DNA of 64,000 bases. It comes from Ophioderma brevispina. Its lineage: Eukaryota > Echinodermata > Ophiuroidea > Amphilepidida > Ophiodermatidae. The position numbers were made by a program, and so were the translations under genes. Shown in pieces: positions 11,335-23,544 of this stretch. The notes beneath the pieces were generated by a model, which saw only the letters and a list, made by a program, of their open reading frames with translations, ran no database searches and had not been told where the DNA came from. The stretch covers positions 27,388 to 91,387 of the forward strand of contig JAMKCH010035375.1 of NCBI GenBank assembly GCA_023653785.1, read 5' to 3'. Position 1 is the first letter of the stretch, and each line of letters opens with the position of its first letter.

Positions 11335-14300
11335 TTTCAAATTGTAAAAATTTGCATGAGAAAATGTGTGTGGAAAACGAAATTGCAAGGTTTCGAGCTC
11401 CGCACGGCACACCTCGGTCGCTTTATATAGGAACTCTCACGAGTACGTTTACATGTAACATGATTAATACCAAAAAGAAATAAATATATTTATTTTTTTT
11501 ATTTTTTTTATTTTTGTTATAAAATGTGTAATATTACAAATTTTCAAAATGTGTCAATCAAATTTGCATGAGAAAATGCGTTTGGAAAGCTAAACATTGC
11601 ATGGGTTCGCGCTTCGCGCGGGAGGGGGACACCACTACCACACCCCTCGCGTCGCATTATGATATATGAACTCTCCATGACATTTACCACGAGAGCCCCT
11701 CTAGAAACACAATTTTCCGGACCCTTATTAGGGACGCACATTAGACTTCAAGGGGTGGGAGGGGGTGGAAGCTTTTATAAAAAAAAAAATCACCCACCAT
11801 ACGATCAAAAAAAAAATCCAAAACCTTTCCCCACTTTCCAGTAAAAAAAAAATACCTTAAACCTTATAAGAGGGTAAAAAAAAACTTGCCTGTGGAAACA
11901 GAAAACAAAATTGCCTTGTTACTTTACATTGGAAATACTCTATACCATAAAATTGGACAAATGCGGTTTTTTAAAAATAATTACAGGACCTTTAGTGTAG
12001 GGACTTCTCCAGATTTGAGAAAATGACGACAAATTGTCCGAACGTGCGACCAATCTTGTATACTACCTTAGATGCAATGAACGGCCCGTGCACCAACTTT
12101 AAAAGTGTTTCATTAAAAAGAGCCTTACACCAGTTATCTTTTTTTCAGATTCTTTCCAACGTAGGCTATATTTATACTATTTTTATAAGTTTTTAACTTG
12201 CAATTTTAAATTGGTCTATACTATTATTTAGTAGAAAGTATTGCCTTGGAAAACTAAAGTTTCGCACGCACACCCGCATCGCTTACCGGGCACATTGCTG
12301 CATTGCGGCCATTAGTTTACAGGCAAACTAAACCATTTGATTTTGTTTTGCAAAACCGGTTGGTCATGCATTATAAAATAATAATTATTGTTACCATTCA
12401 AAAATTTGCATGGAGAAAAGGTGATTGGAAGTGAACATTGCAAGGGTTAACAAAAAATACTGCAATACTTTGTTCTCATTTTAAAAAAATGGTACACATT
12501 TCCTATATTTGCCTCCAATGGTATTCTCAAAACTAATATCGTACGTCGGAAATATTTAAACGGAAAAAGTTATATTTTTTTCACCTAAAATTGAAAGTAG
12601 GGGTGTGCCTATGGAGAAAAGTTAACTAGTTAACATTAACAAATTGATAGAAATTATTTTTCCCCCTTGTGGTGGTTTCTGTCCCATTATTTGCTTTTGT
12701 CATATATAACAAATGTTAACCCATCAACTATATTTTACTTTTAAAAACCGTTGATCATACACCAATAAGCATTATTTCAATTGTTTCTACAATTTGCATG
12801 GGAAAAAGCGTTTGGGAAGCGAACATGCAAGGGTTCCGCGCTTTGCGCGAGGGGGGTCACCCCCTCTCGCACCCACCCAGACAGCTTATATACAACAACT
12901 TCCATGAATAGCTTATGTTAGTTCAAACAATTTTCAACCATCAACTTCTATTTTAACTTTTATATAAAACGTGATCATTACTTACAGAGTGGTCAAAAAG
13001 GTTTAACTTTTTTGTATTAAAAAACCATTCACTTTATTAATTTTTACTTTATATATAAAAACGTTGATCATACTTCAGGTGGTCCAAAAAGGTTTACACT
13101 TTTTTGTCTTAAAATTTCTCAAAAGTTGGTGGACATATCAAAATCGTTTGAAAATATTTATTCCTATACCAGATCTTGTTAGAACTGGAACATGACGTTG
13201 AAACAAGAGTCAAAACAAATTGTTGGTGGTGTGTTGAGACAAATAGCTGGCAAAAACCACTTTGCACACAGTAAGTATGGGGGAAATCGTGGTAACAATA
13301 ATCAAATAATGCGTGAACTGTAGCCTACTCAAGTAACAAACTAATGACCACCCTTCAAGTTTGGTGGGGGTGTGTTTACCTTTTGAAATGAATGAGAGAA
13401 TATTTCATTTCATTGAAATGGACAAAGAGCGACACTTGAATTAGTCACTTGAATACACTTTCGAAAATTAATGTCCCTTTACAACTGAAGTAAGTTGTTT
13501 TCCTTGGAGAGAAGTTTAAAATTAGAAGGGACTTGCTTCTTTTCTTTGTCAATCACTTTGAAAGGCCTTGTAGCTCAGTGTTTAACTCTAAAAAAAGGCA
13601 ATTTACAACTGAGGAAAGTTTTTTTTACAGAAGAGTTAATAAATACCAAGTCCCATGAAGGGTTTTTTGGCCCACCGGGGGGGTTTGTATCAATGTTTGA
13701 AGTGTTAATCAATCTTTGCTATAATGACGCCAAATAAGTGCACATATTAGGACTGACGTGGCAGTATAGTGTGCAAAGTGTGTTTTTCACCTTTTTTCTT
13801 CACGATGGCGGCCATTTTGTCATTTCAGCTTTGTTCAACGCCTTTTACCATCCAACAAGATATTGTCGTTAATAAATAATCCTTCTAAGTAAATTGAGAT
13901 ATATGTCTAGCCGCAGTTGAGAAATTTGCAAAGAAAAATGTAAACTTTTTGGACCACTGATAAGCATAAAAAGCAGTATATTAAATACATGCAACATGTG
14001 AACATTACAAAGATCACGTTTCTATCGCAAAATGCATGCGGAAAGTGTTGGATAAGCGATATTTGCAAAGGTTCCGCGCTTTGCGCGGGAGGGGAATACC
14101 CCCTCCCGCAACCCACCCCGCGGACAGCTGAAGTATATAGGAACTCTTGAAATTTTAGGCTTAATCAGACAAAACTAACTATCATATTTTTATATATTTT
14201 ATATATATTTTATTTTACTTTTTTAAAACCTTTGATCATACCTGAAGAAAACATTATTTCAAATTGTTGATCAAATTTGAATGGGGAAATGTTTTTTTTG

Positions 14301-14350
14301 GAAAGCGAAACATTGGCAAGGGTGCCGCGCTTCGCGCAGGAGGATGGAAC
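11335..14350 (+). repeat. Decayed repeat family with CGCGC-GCGCG core, about six copies
   Basis: Units share the phrase AATTTGCATGRGAAAA, then TTGGAAAGC, GCAAGGGTTCCGCGC, TTTGCGCGGGAGGGG, a C-rich complement and ATATAGGAACTCT. Copies are visible near 11340, 11560, 12400 (partial), 12790, 14030 and 14275. Between units, AAAACSTTGATCATAC recurs near 12755, 13065 and 14225, and a GTCCAAAAAGGTTTA phrase repeats at about 12995 and 13085. No protein is encoded. Confidence 0.72.
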
Positions 14351-14394
14351 CGTATGGTCCTGTAGCATAAATTTCGGGCCAAAATCTATAGAAG

Positions 14395-14895
14395 TAAGGA
14401 CTGCACACCGTCTATACCGTGCGCTCTGTACGGTGTTACACGGACACTCATTAGCCGCCGCATAGCGTAAAAATCCCGGGGGGGGGGGATGGGGGATGAG
14501 ATCCCCCCCCCCCCCAAATTTTGATGAGGGGGGGATGGCCAATACGATGCCAATGTTGATGCGCCCGTTCATGCGTTTTGACCAAAAAATAAACTAATAG
14601 TTTTACCATTTGTTTAAAAATGGTAAATTTCCGGACGCGCGCTTCAGCGTAGAAGTCAGGAACTGCCACCGTATTACCGTGCGCCTCTGTACCGGTGCTA
14701 AAGGACACTAATTAGCCCGCCGCATTAGGCGTAAATACGGGGGGGGGGGGATGGGGGGATATATTCCCACCCCAATTTTTGATGAGGGGGGATGTCAATG
14801 ACGATCATCCCCCCCAATGTTGATGCCACGTCATGCGTTTTTTTGACCAAAAAAACCTAATATTTTACCATTTTAGTTTAAAATGGTAAATTTCC
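14395..14895 (+). repeat. Tandem duplication, about 260-bp unit, with opposed G and C runs
   Basis: Two adjacent copies begin near 14399 and 14659. Each has TACCGTGCG, CGGTG, GGACACT, TTAGCC and CGCCGCAT, then a long G run, GATGGGG, a C run and TTTTGATGAGGGGG, then CATGCGTTTT. The G and C runs within each copy are themselves complementary. Divergence is moderate. Confidence 0.75.
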
Positions 14896-14990
14896 GCGCG
14901 CTTCGCGCGCATTTTGTTCTAATTACAATCAAATTTAACGATTTTAGCCTCTAAAATGGCAAATTTTTTTGCGCGCTTCGCGCGCACATG
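14890..14990. repeat. Pair of CGCGCTTCGCGCG mini-hairpins
   Basis: CGCGCGCTTCGCGCGC occurs at about 14895 and GCGCGCTTCGCGCGC at about 14970. Each is a near-perfect palindrome, and ATTTTAGCCTCTAAAAT lies between them. Confidence 0.7.
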
Positions 14991-15474
14991 TGCTAGTAAT
15001 GGATCTTTTCTGTAAACCCTGTTTCATTCAAAACTTTCATCAACCCCATCCCCCCAATTTCAAAAAGAAATCTACGGCCACGAGCCCGCCGCAACCACTT
15101 TCAATTTGCTTCGCCGCGCCGGCGCTGCGTTTAAGGTGGATGGTCCATGCGCCCCTACGCGCTCAATTTGATCTTGTCCCAACGGACTGTTTTGTATGCG
15201 CCACTTCTTGGATTCAACGCAAGCGTCTAGGTAATTTTGTCCAGATGTAGCGTACTATTTGCGCCACTTTCATTTACGCGTAAAGCTAAGAACAAAAGTA
15301 AGCTGCGTTTGTTATGTAATATTATTACACCTCATGAATATTCATGAACAAAATCATGTTATATCATTGGTTGATTCCTATTACGCGTGCATTTCCCTAG
15401 TTAAATAAGATGGAATGGACTGTTTCCTCCCTACACCTCGCCCCCCCAAAGTCACAGTGAGGTGTAATAAAACA

Positions 15475-15631
15475 ATACTACATGGTTTATATCGGGAAAT
15501 GGGGCACAATATTTTCCCTTGGTACTGGCTACGGGCCTATCAACCCCTCACCCTTCGGGTTCGGGGTGATAGGCCCGTAGCCAGTACCGTCGGGAAAATA
15601 GGGTGCCCTATTTCCCTCTACCATGTAGTAT
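15475..15631. repeat. Strong hairpin, about 75-bp arms and tiny loop
   Basis: The sequence reads ATACTACATGGT at one end and ACCATGTAGTAT at the other. GGTACTGGCTACGGGCCTAT is matched by ATAGGCCCGTAGCCAGTACC, and the loop centres on CCCTTCGGGTTC. Only a few mismatches and gaps occur over 157 bp. It could be a palindromic mobile element or a structured RNA source. No miRNA claim is made. Confidence 0.88.
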
Positions 15632-18157
15632 TTGTATACTGTATAGGCTTAGACGTGTCCCAGACCCACCCTAATCTAAACGTGTCTGTGTGCATACTTT
15701 CAAAACATTTTCATTTACACTGTACGGCTCACCTATATGGTACATCATGAAAATGTAACAATGCATAGGGAGGTCATGATCTTAATATTTCAATATTGTC
15801 AAATTCTCCAATGATTCTGTTCTTCCAAACACCGCCTGTACAAGCTAGCATAGTCTAGTGTCAATGTCAATCTGTGCCTTCTGTTAGCTTCATCTACTCA
15901 CTGCCTGTGGGACATCATGCAAATGATATCATAGGCCTATAGGGGGGTGATCTGATCACTGACATGACCTAATGCGCACCCCTCCCCCATCGAAATGAAA
16001 TGATGACCCCTCTTACAGTAAATGATATTTGCGGCATCCATCTAAGGTAAGAGAAAGAATGAAATTATCGTTTTAATTTTGAAAAGGAGAAATTATAAGA
16101 ACTAGAATAAACAGATAGATATATGGCATATAGCAAAATGAAAATCTACGAAACGGGAAAGTGTTCTTCAAAATTTTATTATGCGTGTTTTTTTAAAGGC
16201 ATAATGAACTACGGAATGCGAGTGCGAAGTTTTCTCTAAAATTATTTTAAAATAATAACAAATAAAGAAGACAAAGAGAAAGGAAGAAAAGGAAACAGAA
16301 TTCAAAAGATTGTTAAAAATAAACGTTTTTAATTATGTAACCGTAGGCCAATGCACTTTAAAAATTCAAATTCTCACGAACGTGTGTTGTTTTGAAGCTA
16401 CGAGAATAACATATAAGAGAACCTGTATAGCTTGCTTGAATTATATCAGATAGTAACTTGTAACATCGACAAAGTTTGAAATTTTGCGTAACCCTTTGGA
16501 GCCCTTTTGGTACGTTGGTCGCGCGACAGGTTACACGCTGTCTCCAGTGCGTAGTATATACGACGCATTGCACACCGTAATGTCGCAATGTTATTTTGAA
16601 TCACAAAAAAAAACGTGTTTCTTTTTTAAATAACAGAAAAAGTAGAACCGTGACCCCTAATTTTTTTCTTTAGTAATCGAAAGATTTTATAAATGCGCAA
16701 CTTTTATCAAATTTTCAAAAAAAGTTATCGAGCCGATTTTTTGTAACAATTCAAAAGATGTATCAAAAAAGTGAATTTTCCATAGACTTGTGTAACAAAT
16801 TTGGCAAAAAAGCTTAAAAACAGTCTTTTGGATGACGTGTTTCTCAAAAACTAGTACCGTGACCCCATTTTTTTTATTTTTGATATTTGATTCATATCTA
16901 TGAAGCATGTTTACACGAAATTTTGGGGAAAAGTTAGTAGATTCTATCATAGACCATCCACCTTAACTGCCAAGCCCGAGTTTAACTTATTTTGCAGCGC
17001 CGCAATGCAGTATCTTGGGTAGAGACTGCAATTCAGGTACTGCAGCAACGCAGATGCAGCTTGGCTAAATTGCCTTTCCATAGACCCTGTAAACTACTCC
17101 GTCGGGCACCGCGGCCTCTGGGCGCCAACCCCTTAAATATTTACTAGAAATATCCGATAGAATTGGATTGTGTTTTAATTTATATTTGTGAGTAGGAGGG
17201 TAGCAGCGGGTTTATCATAGCTCCTGAGAACAATTATAGTACAGTTTGAAAATGCTCAGATTAAAGTCCAAGTGAAAATTGTTCCACCAGCGCTGAGGGG
17301 TGTTACTAACGAAATAAAAATGCTGTAAAACAACACGGAAAATCGGTTTTTACTGTATATTTCTACATAAAACTGTAAAATGTTACAGGTATGTATACCT
17401 TTTTTCAAATCTACATTTGGGCAATGCAGGTTTACAAAGTTGGGTGGTCGTCAGTTTATTATATATACATTCTCACCTCTGTCAATAACTCACCAAATAT
17501 ACATATGTTTTTTAAACATTTATTTGAATTTTCCCCAACATACGTATTTTACCATGGATGGAAGGCAATACTGTAAAGTTTGCATTCTTACATGCAGGTT
17601 TACCGCATTTTGGTTAACCAATAAAGGTGAGGCACAAATGTGACTTTTGCCGCTAAAGGTTATGTGTATGGAGAACATTTTTTTCACTGCTTGTTTCTAT
17701 AATGTTGTATTTTTGTCTATTTTCTTTAGTTGTTTTCTTTCATGGGATGCTGAGAATATCATTTTTAAACAACACGTGGCGTGTAAATGCGGTAAAATCA
17801 CAGCCGAATTAGCAATTTAATTGAAACCAATTATCCTCCGAAATTTGAAAGAGATTAAATTGATTCACAATCCTTGCACAAGCGATTTTTATGTGTTACA
17901 GTGTGATCTCCAGCAAAATTAAACCAAATTATGGCTTCGAGGAATTATTTGGCGTTTGCTATCACACCTCGCATAATTGTTTTCCTGTGATTTAGAGCAT
18001 TTTTTTCATATACCTAACTGGCATCAACAGTCACACTCCCAATATTGAAAAATATAATTTCAATCAACACACTAGGATGTAGTTACAGTCAGGTTGGAAT
18101 GTTAAATTTAAAAGTCCTAATTAAGACTAATTAAACCGTGGGTCTCTTTTTAATTTA
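15632..18157. other. Unassigned
   Basis: No coding signal is recognised. The phrase ACCGTGACCCC followed by a T/A-rich run recurs at about 16648 and 16857, suggesting a decayed dispersed repeat. Confidence 0.4.
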
Positions 18158-18300
18158 TACAGTACTATAGCGGGCATCCATTCTGCCAAAATAGGGTAAA
18201 CAACTTTTGCAGGTTTAAACCAACATACTTTTACCAGTCGTTTTGCATTAAATTTTTTACCGTATTTTGCTGCAGAAAGAATGCCCGTATAATAACTGTA
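18158..18300. mobile_element. Small palindromic element
   Basis: The left side reads TACAGTACTATAGCGGGCAT, then TTCTG, AAAATA and GGTAAA. The right side is the inverted equivalent (TTTACCGTATTTTG, CAGAAAGAATGCCCGTATAA, CTGTA). Length is 143 bp with arms of about 50 bp and no coding capacity. Confidence 0.72.
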
Positions 18301-20020
18301 ATATGTAGGGCCTACATATTTTTACAACTGACATCTCGTAAAAAGTTAACTTACAGAAAATTATCATAAATGACGTCATTTTTCCGTTTGAAATCCCGTT
18401 TTTTTCAGTGAAAAGCACAGTTTTTATATACAGAATCTACAAACAACAGGAGTTCAGTAAAATGTACTTCTAAGAGAGTTGAATATATCGATGTACGTGT
18501 ACATTTTGCTATCCAGTCATGATTAGATATCAATCTTTTTAGTCATTTCGTCATTTGCCATGATAATGGTGAACTCGGATTATTTCGTAATGTTTCGTGT
18601 GACAGTCCGAACAGCGGATTCGCGACATACGCTCGCGCGTTGCGGAATGTAACCCGCGCATCGTCCGATATCTTCAACAGAACACAATGACCGCATGCTT
18701 TGGTGGAGCAAGTAGCCCTATTTTACGTTCTCATCGTAATGTTTACCAGTAATTTAAAAATACTTTTAAATATTATTTTGCTTATTACAGTTACGTGACA
18801 GCTTTGATTTTTTTTAATGAAGTTGTACCGTCTACAGTTAATTAATGCGGGTTCACCAAGTTCATATCGAAAATATAAAACTTCGAAGAAGAAGTACCCA
18901 TTCCAGATCTCGACAGGCCATGTGAGATCTTGGCAATCTGGCATCCATGGATTTATTTCTTTGGGGGTGCACGACTTCCGAAATGCGAACTATTTGTGAA
19001 AAAAAAAGCCGGAATTGCGTCTAACAAAATAGACTTCAATCCCTCAAAAGTAAACTTTTACGTTCCTTTTTGGAATATTTTCCGCTAAAGAAGATTTAGG
19101 CCTATTCAAAGTTTCTTTTGGTTTACAGATATCATTAGAGTAAACCATGGGTCCAACCTGTTTTTACATAACAAGATCCGTTGCAAATTTAGAGTGGGGA
19201 CATGATTATTTTGTAGAAATCGAAACCTTTTTGGGAAGAAAAATGTTTTTTAAAAATTAACCTATTTATATAGTAGCATTGACCTCAAAAAGTGACCATT
19301 TTGTTGACACAGTGTTGGGTCGTCTAGATTAGCGGGTGTGCTAGCAATTATCATCCATTTTGGCCAACATGTGCCTTCAAAGGCCCTGAAAAGTTACATG
19401 TTAAAAATGTTAAGAGACCCTTTGGACAAACTTTTTTTGTAATCTTGGACAAACTTGTGTTATGATAGCATAACTTTTACCTCGTGCATAACTTTTAGCT
19501 TTAAAATAAAACCTGTATTTAGAAAAGAAAGGTCATGCGTAGGCCTGTGTATTTTTTAAATATTCGGCCTAGTCCTATAAAATATCATTACATTATTATG
19601 ATTCCATTTAAAGTTTCCGTTTCGATTAATCTTTATGATTTTTTTTTCGAAAAATAACCTTTTTAACGATCTTTCTATAATGAAAGTTTTTGACAACAAT
19701 ATAGGCCCATTTTTCCGGCATTTCCCTGTTTTGGGAGAGTTGTTTATTAGACAACCACACAAACACACTCAGAGGTTTCTTTCATCCGGGATTACCGCGT
19801 CGCGCTTCCTAAGAAACCAATCGCGCCAACCTTTCCGCTCTGCCTTACACCACAACTTACGCATTTCGCATATTTACTCGCCGCTTGTTTACGAAGGTAC
19901 TCGATTTTGGTGTAAAAAGGGACATTTCAAATACTATAAAAAAGTTTCCCCAAAGCGGATTTTTGATATGTTATAGATCATGTCTCTGCATTCCTGTGAT
20001 AACCAAAATCAGGGATGGGA
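18301..20020. other. Unassigned
   Basis: No gene or clear repeat is recognised. Its upper end may hold the decayed 3' flank of the LINE that follows. Confidence 0.4.
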
Positions 20021-22160
20021 CTTGTTTTTCCGGTTAAGCTTAGTTTGTCCACTTCACCCCCCTAATAGTATAGTTCAAAGTTTCAATGTATTTTCAGTTG
20101 ACAGTCACCAAACATGTATGTATAGTCAAATATTATACAATCATCAAAAGAACAGACCAAAATGTTTAAACATTAAAATAAGACTCATAAAATTACAAAT
20201 TTACAAGACAGTATAGAGCGCATCTCACAAGCGATTTAAAAAATAATAACTGGCACAGATATTATCATATTCCCATTGGCATCTCATTATGAGAATGAAA
20301 ACGTCATTATCTGACAAATAATTGGTGTCTAAAGTCTCATCGATATCAGAAGATAACCGTTATTGCGCAAGTCATTATAGAGAGTACACTTCATTATAAA
20401 GTGAATTCATCCTCAACTTCTTCAGATTAATAATGGCATTTTCTATTTTAAGTGAATGAGAACTAATTCTTAATCTACAAAGTGCAGATCTGGATGAGCT
20501 ATCAGACATAAATTACATAATTCTCCATGTCATATGTTTCTGAAAAGACAGTAGTTCTCAAGTGTCGATTGGAGGGGAAATTTTGTATCTGGTTAATCCA
20601 GAGATTACTATAAGCACGTTGGAGAGTAGATAAGATGAGATCGTTGAAATATGTAGCAGTGATAATATTGGGTTTTGAAAACCCCCAAATGTCGGACCTG
20701 TTAATTAGATCGAAATTTTGTGATAACTGACGACCAAGATAAACAGTGTAGTAAATCAATTATTTTTCTGTTGTCAATTAGTGCATGATTTACGAGTAGT
20801 AGTTATCACCTTGTGACACTTATCATAGTTTCCACCAATATTTAACTGCCAAACTGAAGCATACAATTATAAAGATAACTTCATTCTCCCTCTACAGCAT
20901 TATTTGTTGTTTCCTCGTACACCTAGTATATTTTACAGTTAGTTTTAAATGTAAAGATTCACCAGGTAATTTATCACATATGGTAAGAAAATTAGAATAA
21001 TAAGTTTTTGTTAATAAATAAGGCGCCCATACTTCAAAGCCCTAGTTGAGAATTGTTGGATTAATGTACAAATAAACTTAAACTACATTTACTAGAATCA
21101 CTGAACAAGTTGTCTCTGATTTTAAAATAAACTTTTAGGCTTTATCTTTAAAGCCTTTGCCCATAGCGTTAGAACCGATCCAGAAGGAACAAAGATGAAA
21201 TACCTAAATAACACTATTCATTGGTTACTGTTATTCAGCACTTATCATAAATGAATCGATATTTATCAATGATTGGGCCATTTTTGTTAAAAATCATTCA
21301 TTTGAGTTTATCAAGTTGAACAAATATTTCCATTTCATACATCGTTGTGCAGTTTATCAAGTGCACATTGAAGACCGGAAGCGCTCTCAAAAGGATAATT
21401 AATCTCGTCTGCATACATCAGACAGCTGAGCGGATGGCCTCAAATTAACTGGATCACAACTGGCATCAATATTTCATGGAGATCGTAAGAAGATGTTGAA
21501 AAGTATTGGACTGACGGCAATGCCGACCCTGTTTGACGCCTTACTGAATTTGTCAAAGATTCAGTTAACTTTCATTTAATTTGCTAGCAATTAAACTGAG
21601 GAAGACATCCTATAATTACTTACAGAAATTGAACCACCAATACCAATCTGGCGGGTCAATTTATATCAAAGAGCGTTACGCCAAACAGTATCAAATCCTT
21701 TGAAAATCACTAAAACATATATACAAATATGATTTCCTTGCACGATTAATGTACTTATCAATAAGTGTTTTAAGAACAATAATGTGGTCACTGTTACGTG
21801 CGCCCTTTCTAAAACCAATTTGATTGCTGGAATAGAGGCGTTTTCAATTGGTGAAGGAATAAGACGGTTATTACAACTAAACAAACAATTTACATATATT
21901 GCCTTGACACGGCAATACCTCTATAGTGTTTAGGAAGATTTTTATCACCTTTTTTATGAAGAACTGGTAGAGTACGAGCCCTCCATGCAGATTGAAAAAA
22001 GCCCTGTTTGAAAATCAATTAAATAGAGGTGATAGAGCCGGGGCAAGTGAGAAAATTCCTTCTTTCAACATTTTGTTCCTGATACATCATCCCCGGTGCT
22101 TTTCCCTTTCTTTCAGGTAGAGCGCGCTTGATAACCCAAGAAGATGTATGTTTAATAATT
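20020..22160 (-). pseudogene. Decayed LINE, reverse transcriptase remnants (second type)
   Basis: The minus strand gives ordered RT blocks across frames. Near 21965-21930 there is KKGDKNLPKHYRGIAVS. Near 21860-21770 there is a degraded QIGFRKGAR-like block, and near 21680 FDTVWRNAL. Near 21540-21500 there is a VKQGSALSP-like string in pieces. Near 21420 there is MYADE, where YADD is expected, followed by SASGLQCALDKLHN. The C-terminal part follows at 20760-20500, with WINQIQN, LRT and ETYDMENY. Frameshifts and stops throughout show a dead copy. It differs in wording from the LINE at 3-5 kb and belongs to a different clade. Confidence 0.85.
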
Positions 22161-22365
22161 CAAGACAATTTACATCATTGTTAGTGAGTTAATTAGAAAA
22201 TTGGTTGATAAAATTGCCAAATTTTTATCTCTATGTGAAAATATCCCTGTTCCAAGTTAATGAAATGCCCAACCATGTTTTGCTGAAATCGGAGATTGGC
22301 AAGATAACTTTTTGGGATCACGATAAATCGTATATGAATAGTTTTCAGGATACCCTGTCGACCGT

Positions 22366-23230
22366 TCAGCGGAAATACTCCACCGTCGCTTCTAGGGAAT
22401 GGGTTTTGTAGCGCCACGCGTGCGTCCCGGTACTCTCACGCGTTGGATTTCCCACGTTCTTGCGCGTAAAAATACTCCACCGTCACCGCTCGCTTATAGG
22501 GGACGGATGTTTTAGCGCACAGTGCGCCGGTTAATCCACCGGTGGATTTCCAGCGTCCGTGCGCGGAAATACTCCACCGCCGCTTATAAGGGTTTCAAAG
22601 CAGCGCACGAGTTCGCGTAAGCCACCGGTGGATTCCTTCGTCCGTGCGGCGGAAACACTTCCCCGTCCTTTAGGGAACGGGGGTTTCAGCGCACGAGTTG
22701 GCGCAGGTAATCCTCCGGTGTATTTTCCGCGCACAGGACGCAGAATACTCCACCGTCGCTTATAAGGACGTAATTTTTAGCGCACGAGTGCGCCGGTAAT
22801 CCACCAGTGGATTCCCTGCGTCCGTGCGCGGAAATACTGCACCGTCGCTTATAAGGGTTTCAGCGCACGCGTGCGCAGGTAATCCCCCGGTGGATTTTAC
22901 GCGCACGGACGCAGAATACTCCACCGTCGCTTATAAGGAACGGGGGTTTCCCCAGCGCGCTCCCGTGCGCAGGTAATCCTCCGGGGGATTTTCCGCGCCC
23001 GGACGCAAAAATACTCCACCGTCGCTATAAGGAACGGGGGTTTCAGCGCACCCGTGCGCAGGTAATCCTCCGGTGGATTTTCCGCGCACGGACGCAAAAA
23101 TACTCCACCGTCGCTTATAAGGAACGGATGTTTTAGCGCACGAGTGCGCCGGTAATCCACCGGTGGATTCCCTGCGTCCGTGCGCGGAAATACTCCACCG
23201 TCGCTTATAGGGAACTCGAGGTTTAGCGCA
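22366..23230 (+). repeat. Minisatellite array, about 10 units of about 90 bp
   Basis: The anchor ACTCCACCG (with variants) falls at about 22377, 22474, 22571, 22657, 22747, 22836, 22918, 23013, 23102 and 23192. Steps are 82-97 bp, averaging about 90. Each unit also carries GCGCACGAGTGCGC-like dyads, TAATCCACCGGTGGATT (a palindrome) and TGCGTCCGTGCGCGGAAAT. The units are GC-rich in AT-rich surroundings. Partial units resume at about 23282 and 23555, on either side of the small element at 23346-23540. Confidence 0.92.
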
Positions 23231-23345
23231 CTGTTGATGAATTCTCTTATATATAGGCCTATATTGTTTTCAAATTTTATTTATACACCAGGTGCGCAGA
23301 CTATACTCCTACTGTGGTTTTCTGCGACCACCGTGCGCAATTTAT

Positions 23346-23540
23346 CACTATACTTTGTCTCACCTAAAGTTGAAGGTGACGTCATTATGCGTCTTCGCAT
23401 TCTTACTAGCGTCTCGATCGTGCCGCCTTTATTCGCGTGCGTATCGTGCCATGATTCCAAGCATAGCGCGCGCGATTCATGGCTGCGCAACGTAAAAGCC
23501 GCAGTGACGTCCCTTCAACTTAAGATGAGACATACTATTG
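23346..23540. mobile_element. MITE-like element with TGACGTCA-containing inverted ends
   Basis: The left end has TGTCTCACCTAAAGTTGAAGG then TGACGTCA. The right end has GTGACGTCCCTTCAACTTAA then GATGAGACA. The arms are about 35 bp with a few mismatches. The interior is rich in CG (GCGTCTTCGCATTC, GTGCCGCCTTTATTCGCG). A relative with the same interior occurs at about 58805-58960. It appears to be inserted into the tail of the minisatellite. Confidence 0.75.
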
Positions 23541-23544
23541 GAGA

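Noticed and set aside
15475..15631. microRNA precursor
   Set aside because: The arms are too long and too perfectly paired along their length for a typical precursor. Without small-RNA data a mobile palindrome is equally likely.
22366..23230. Regular repeats resembling a CRISPR array
   Set aside because: Units are about 90 bp, diverged along their full length and without unique spacers, in a eukaryotic genome. It is a minisatellite.
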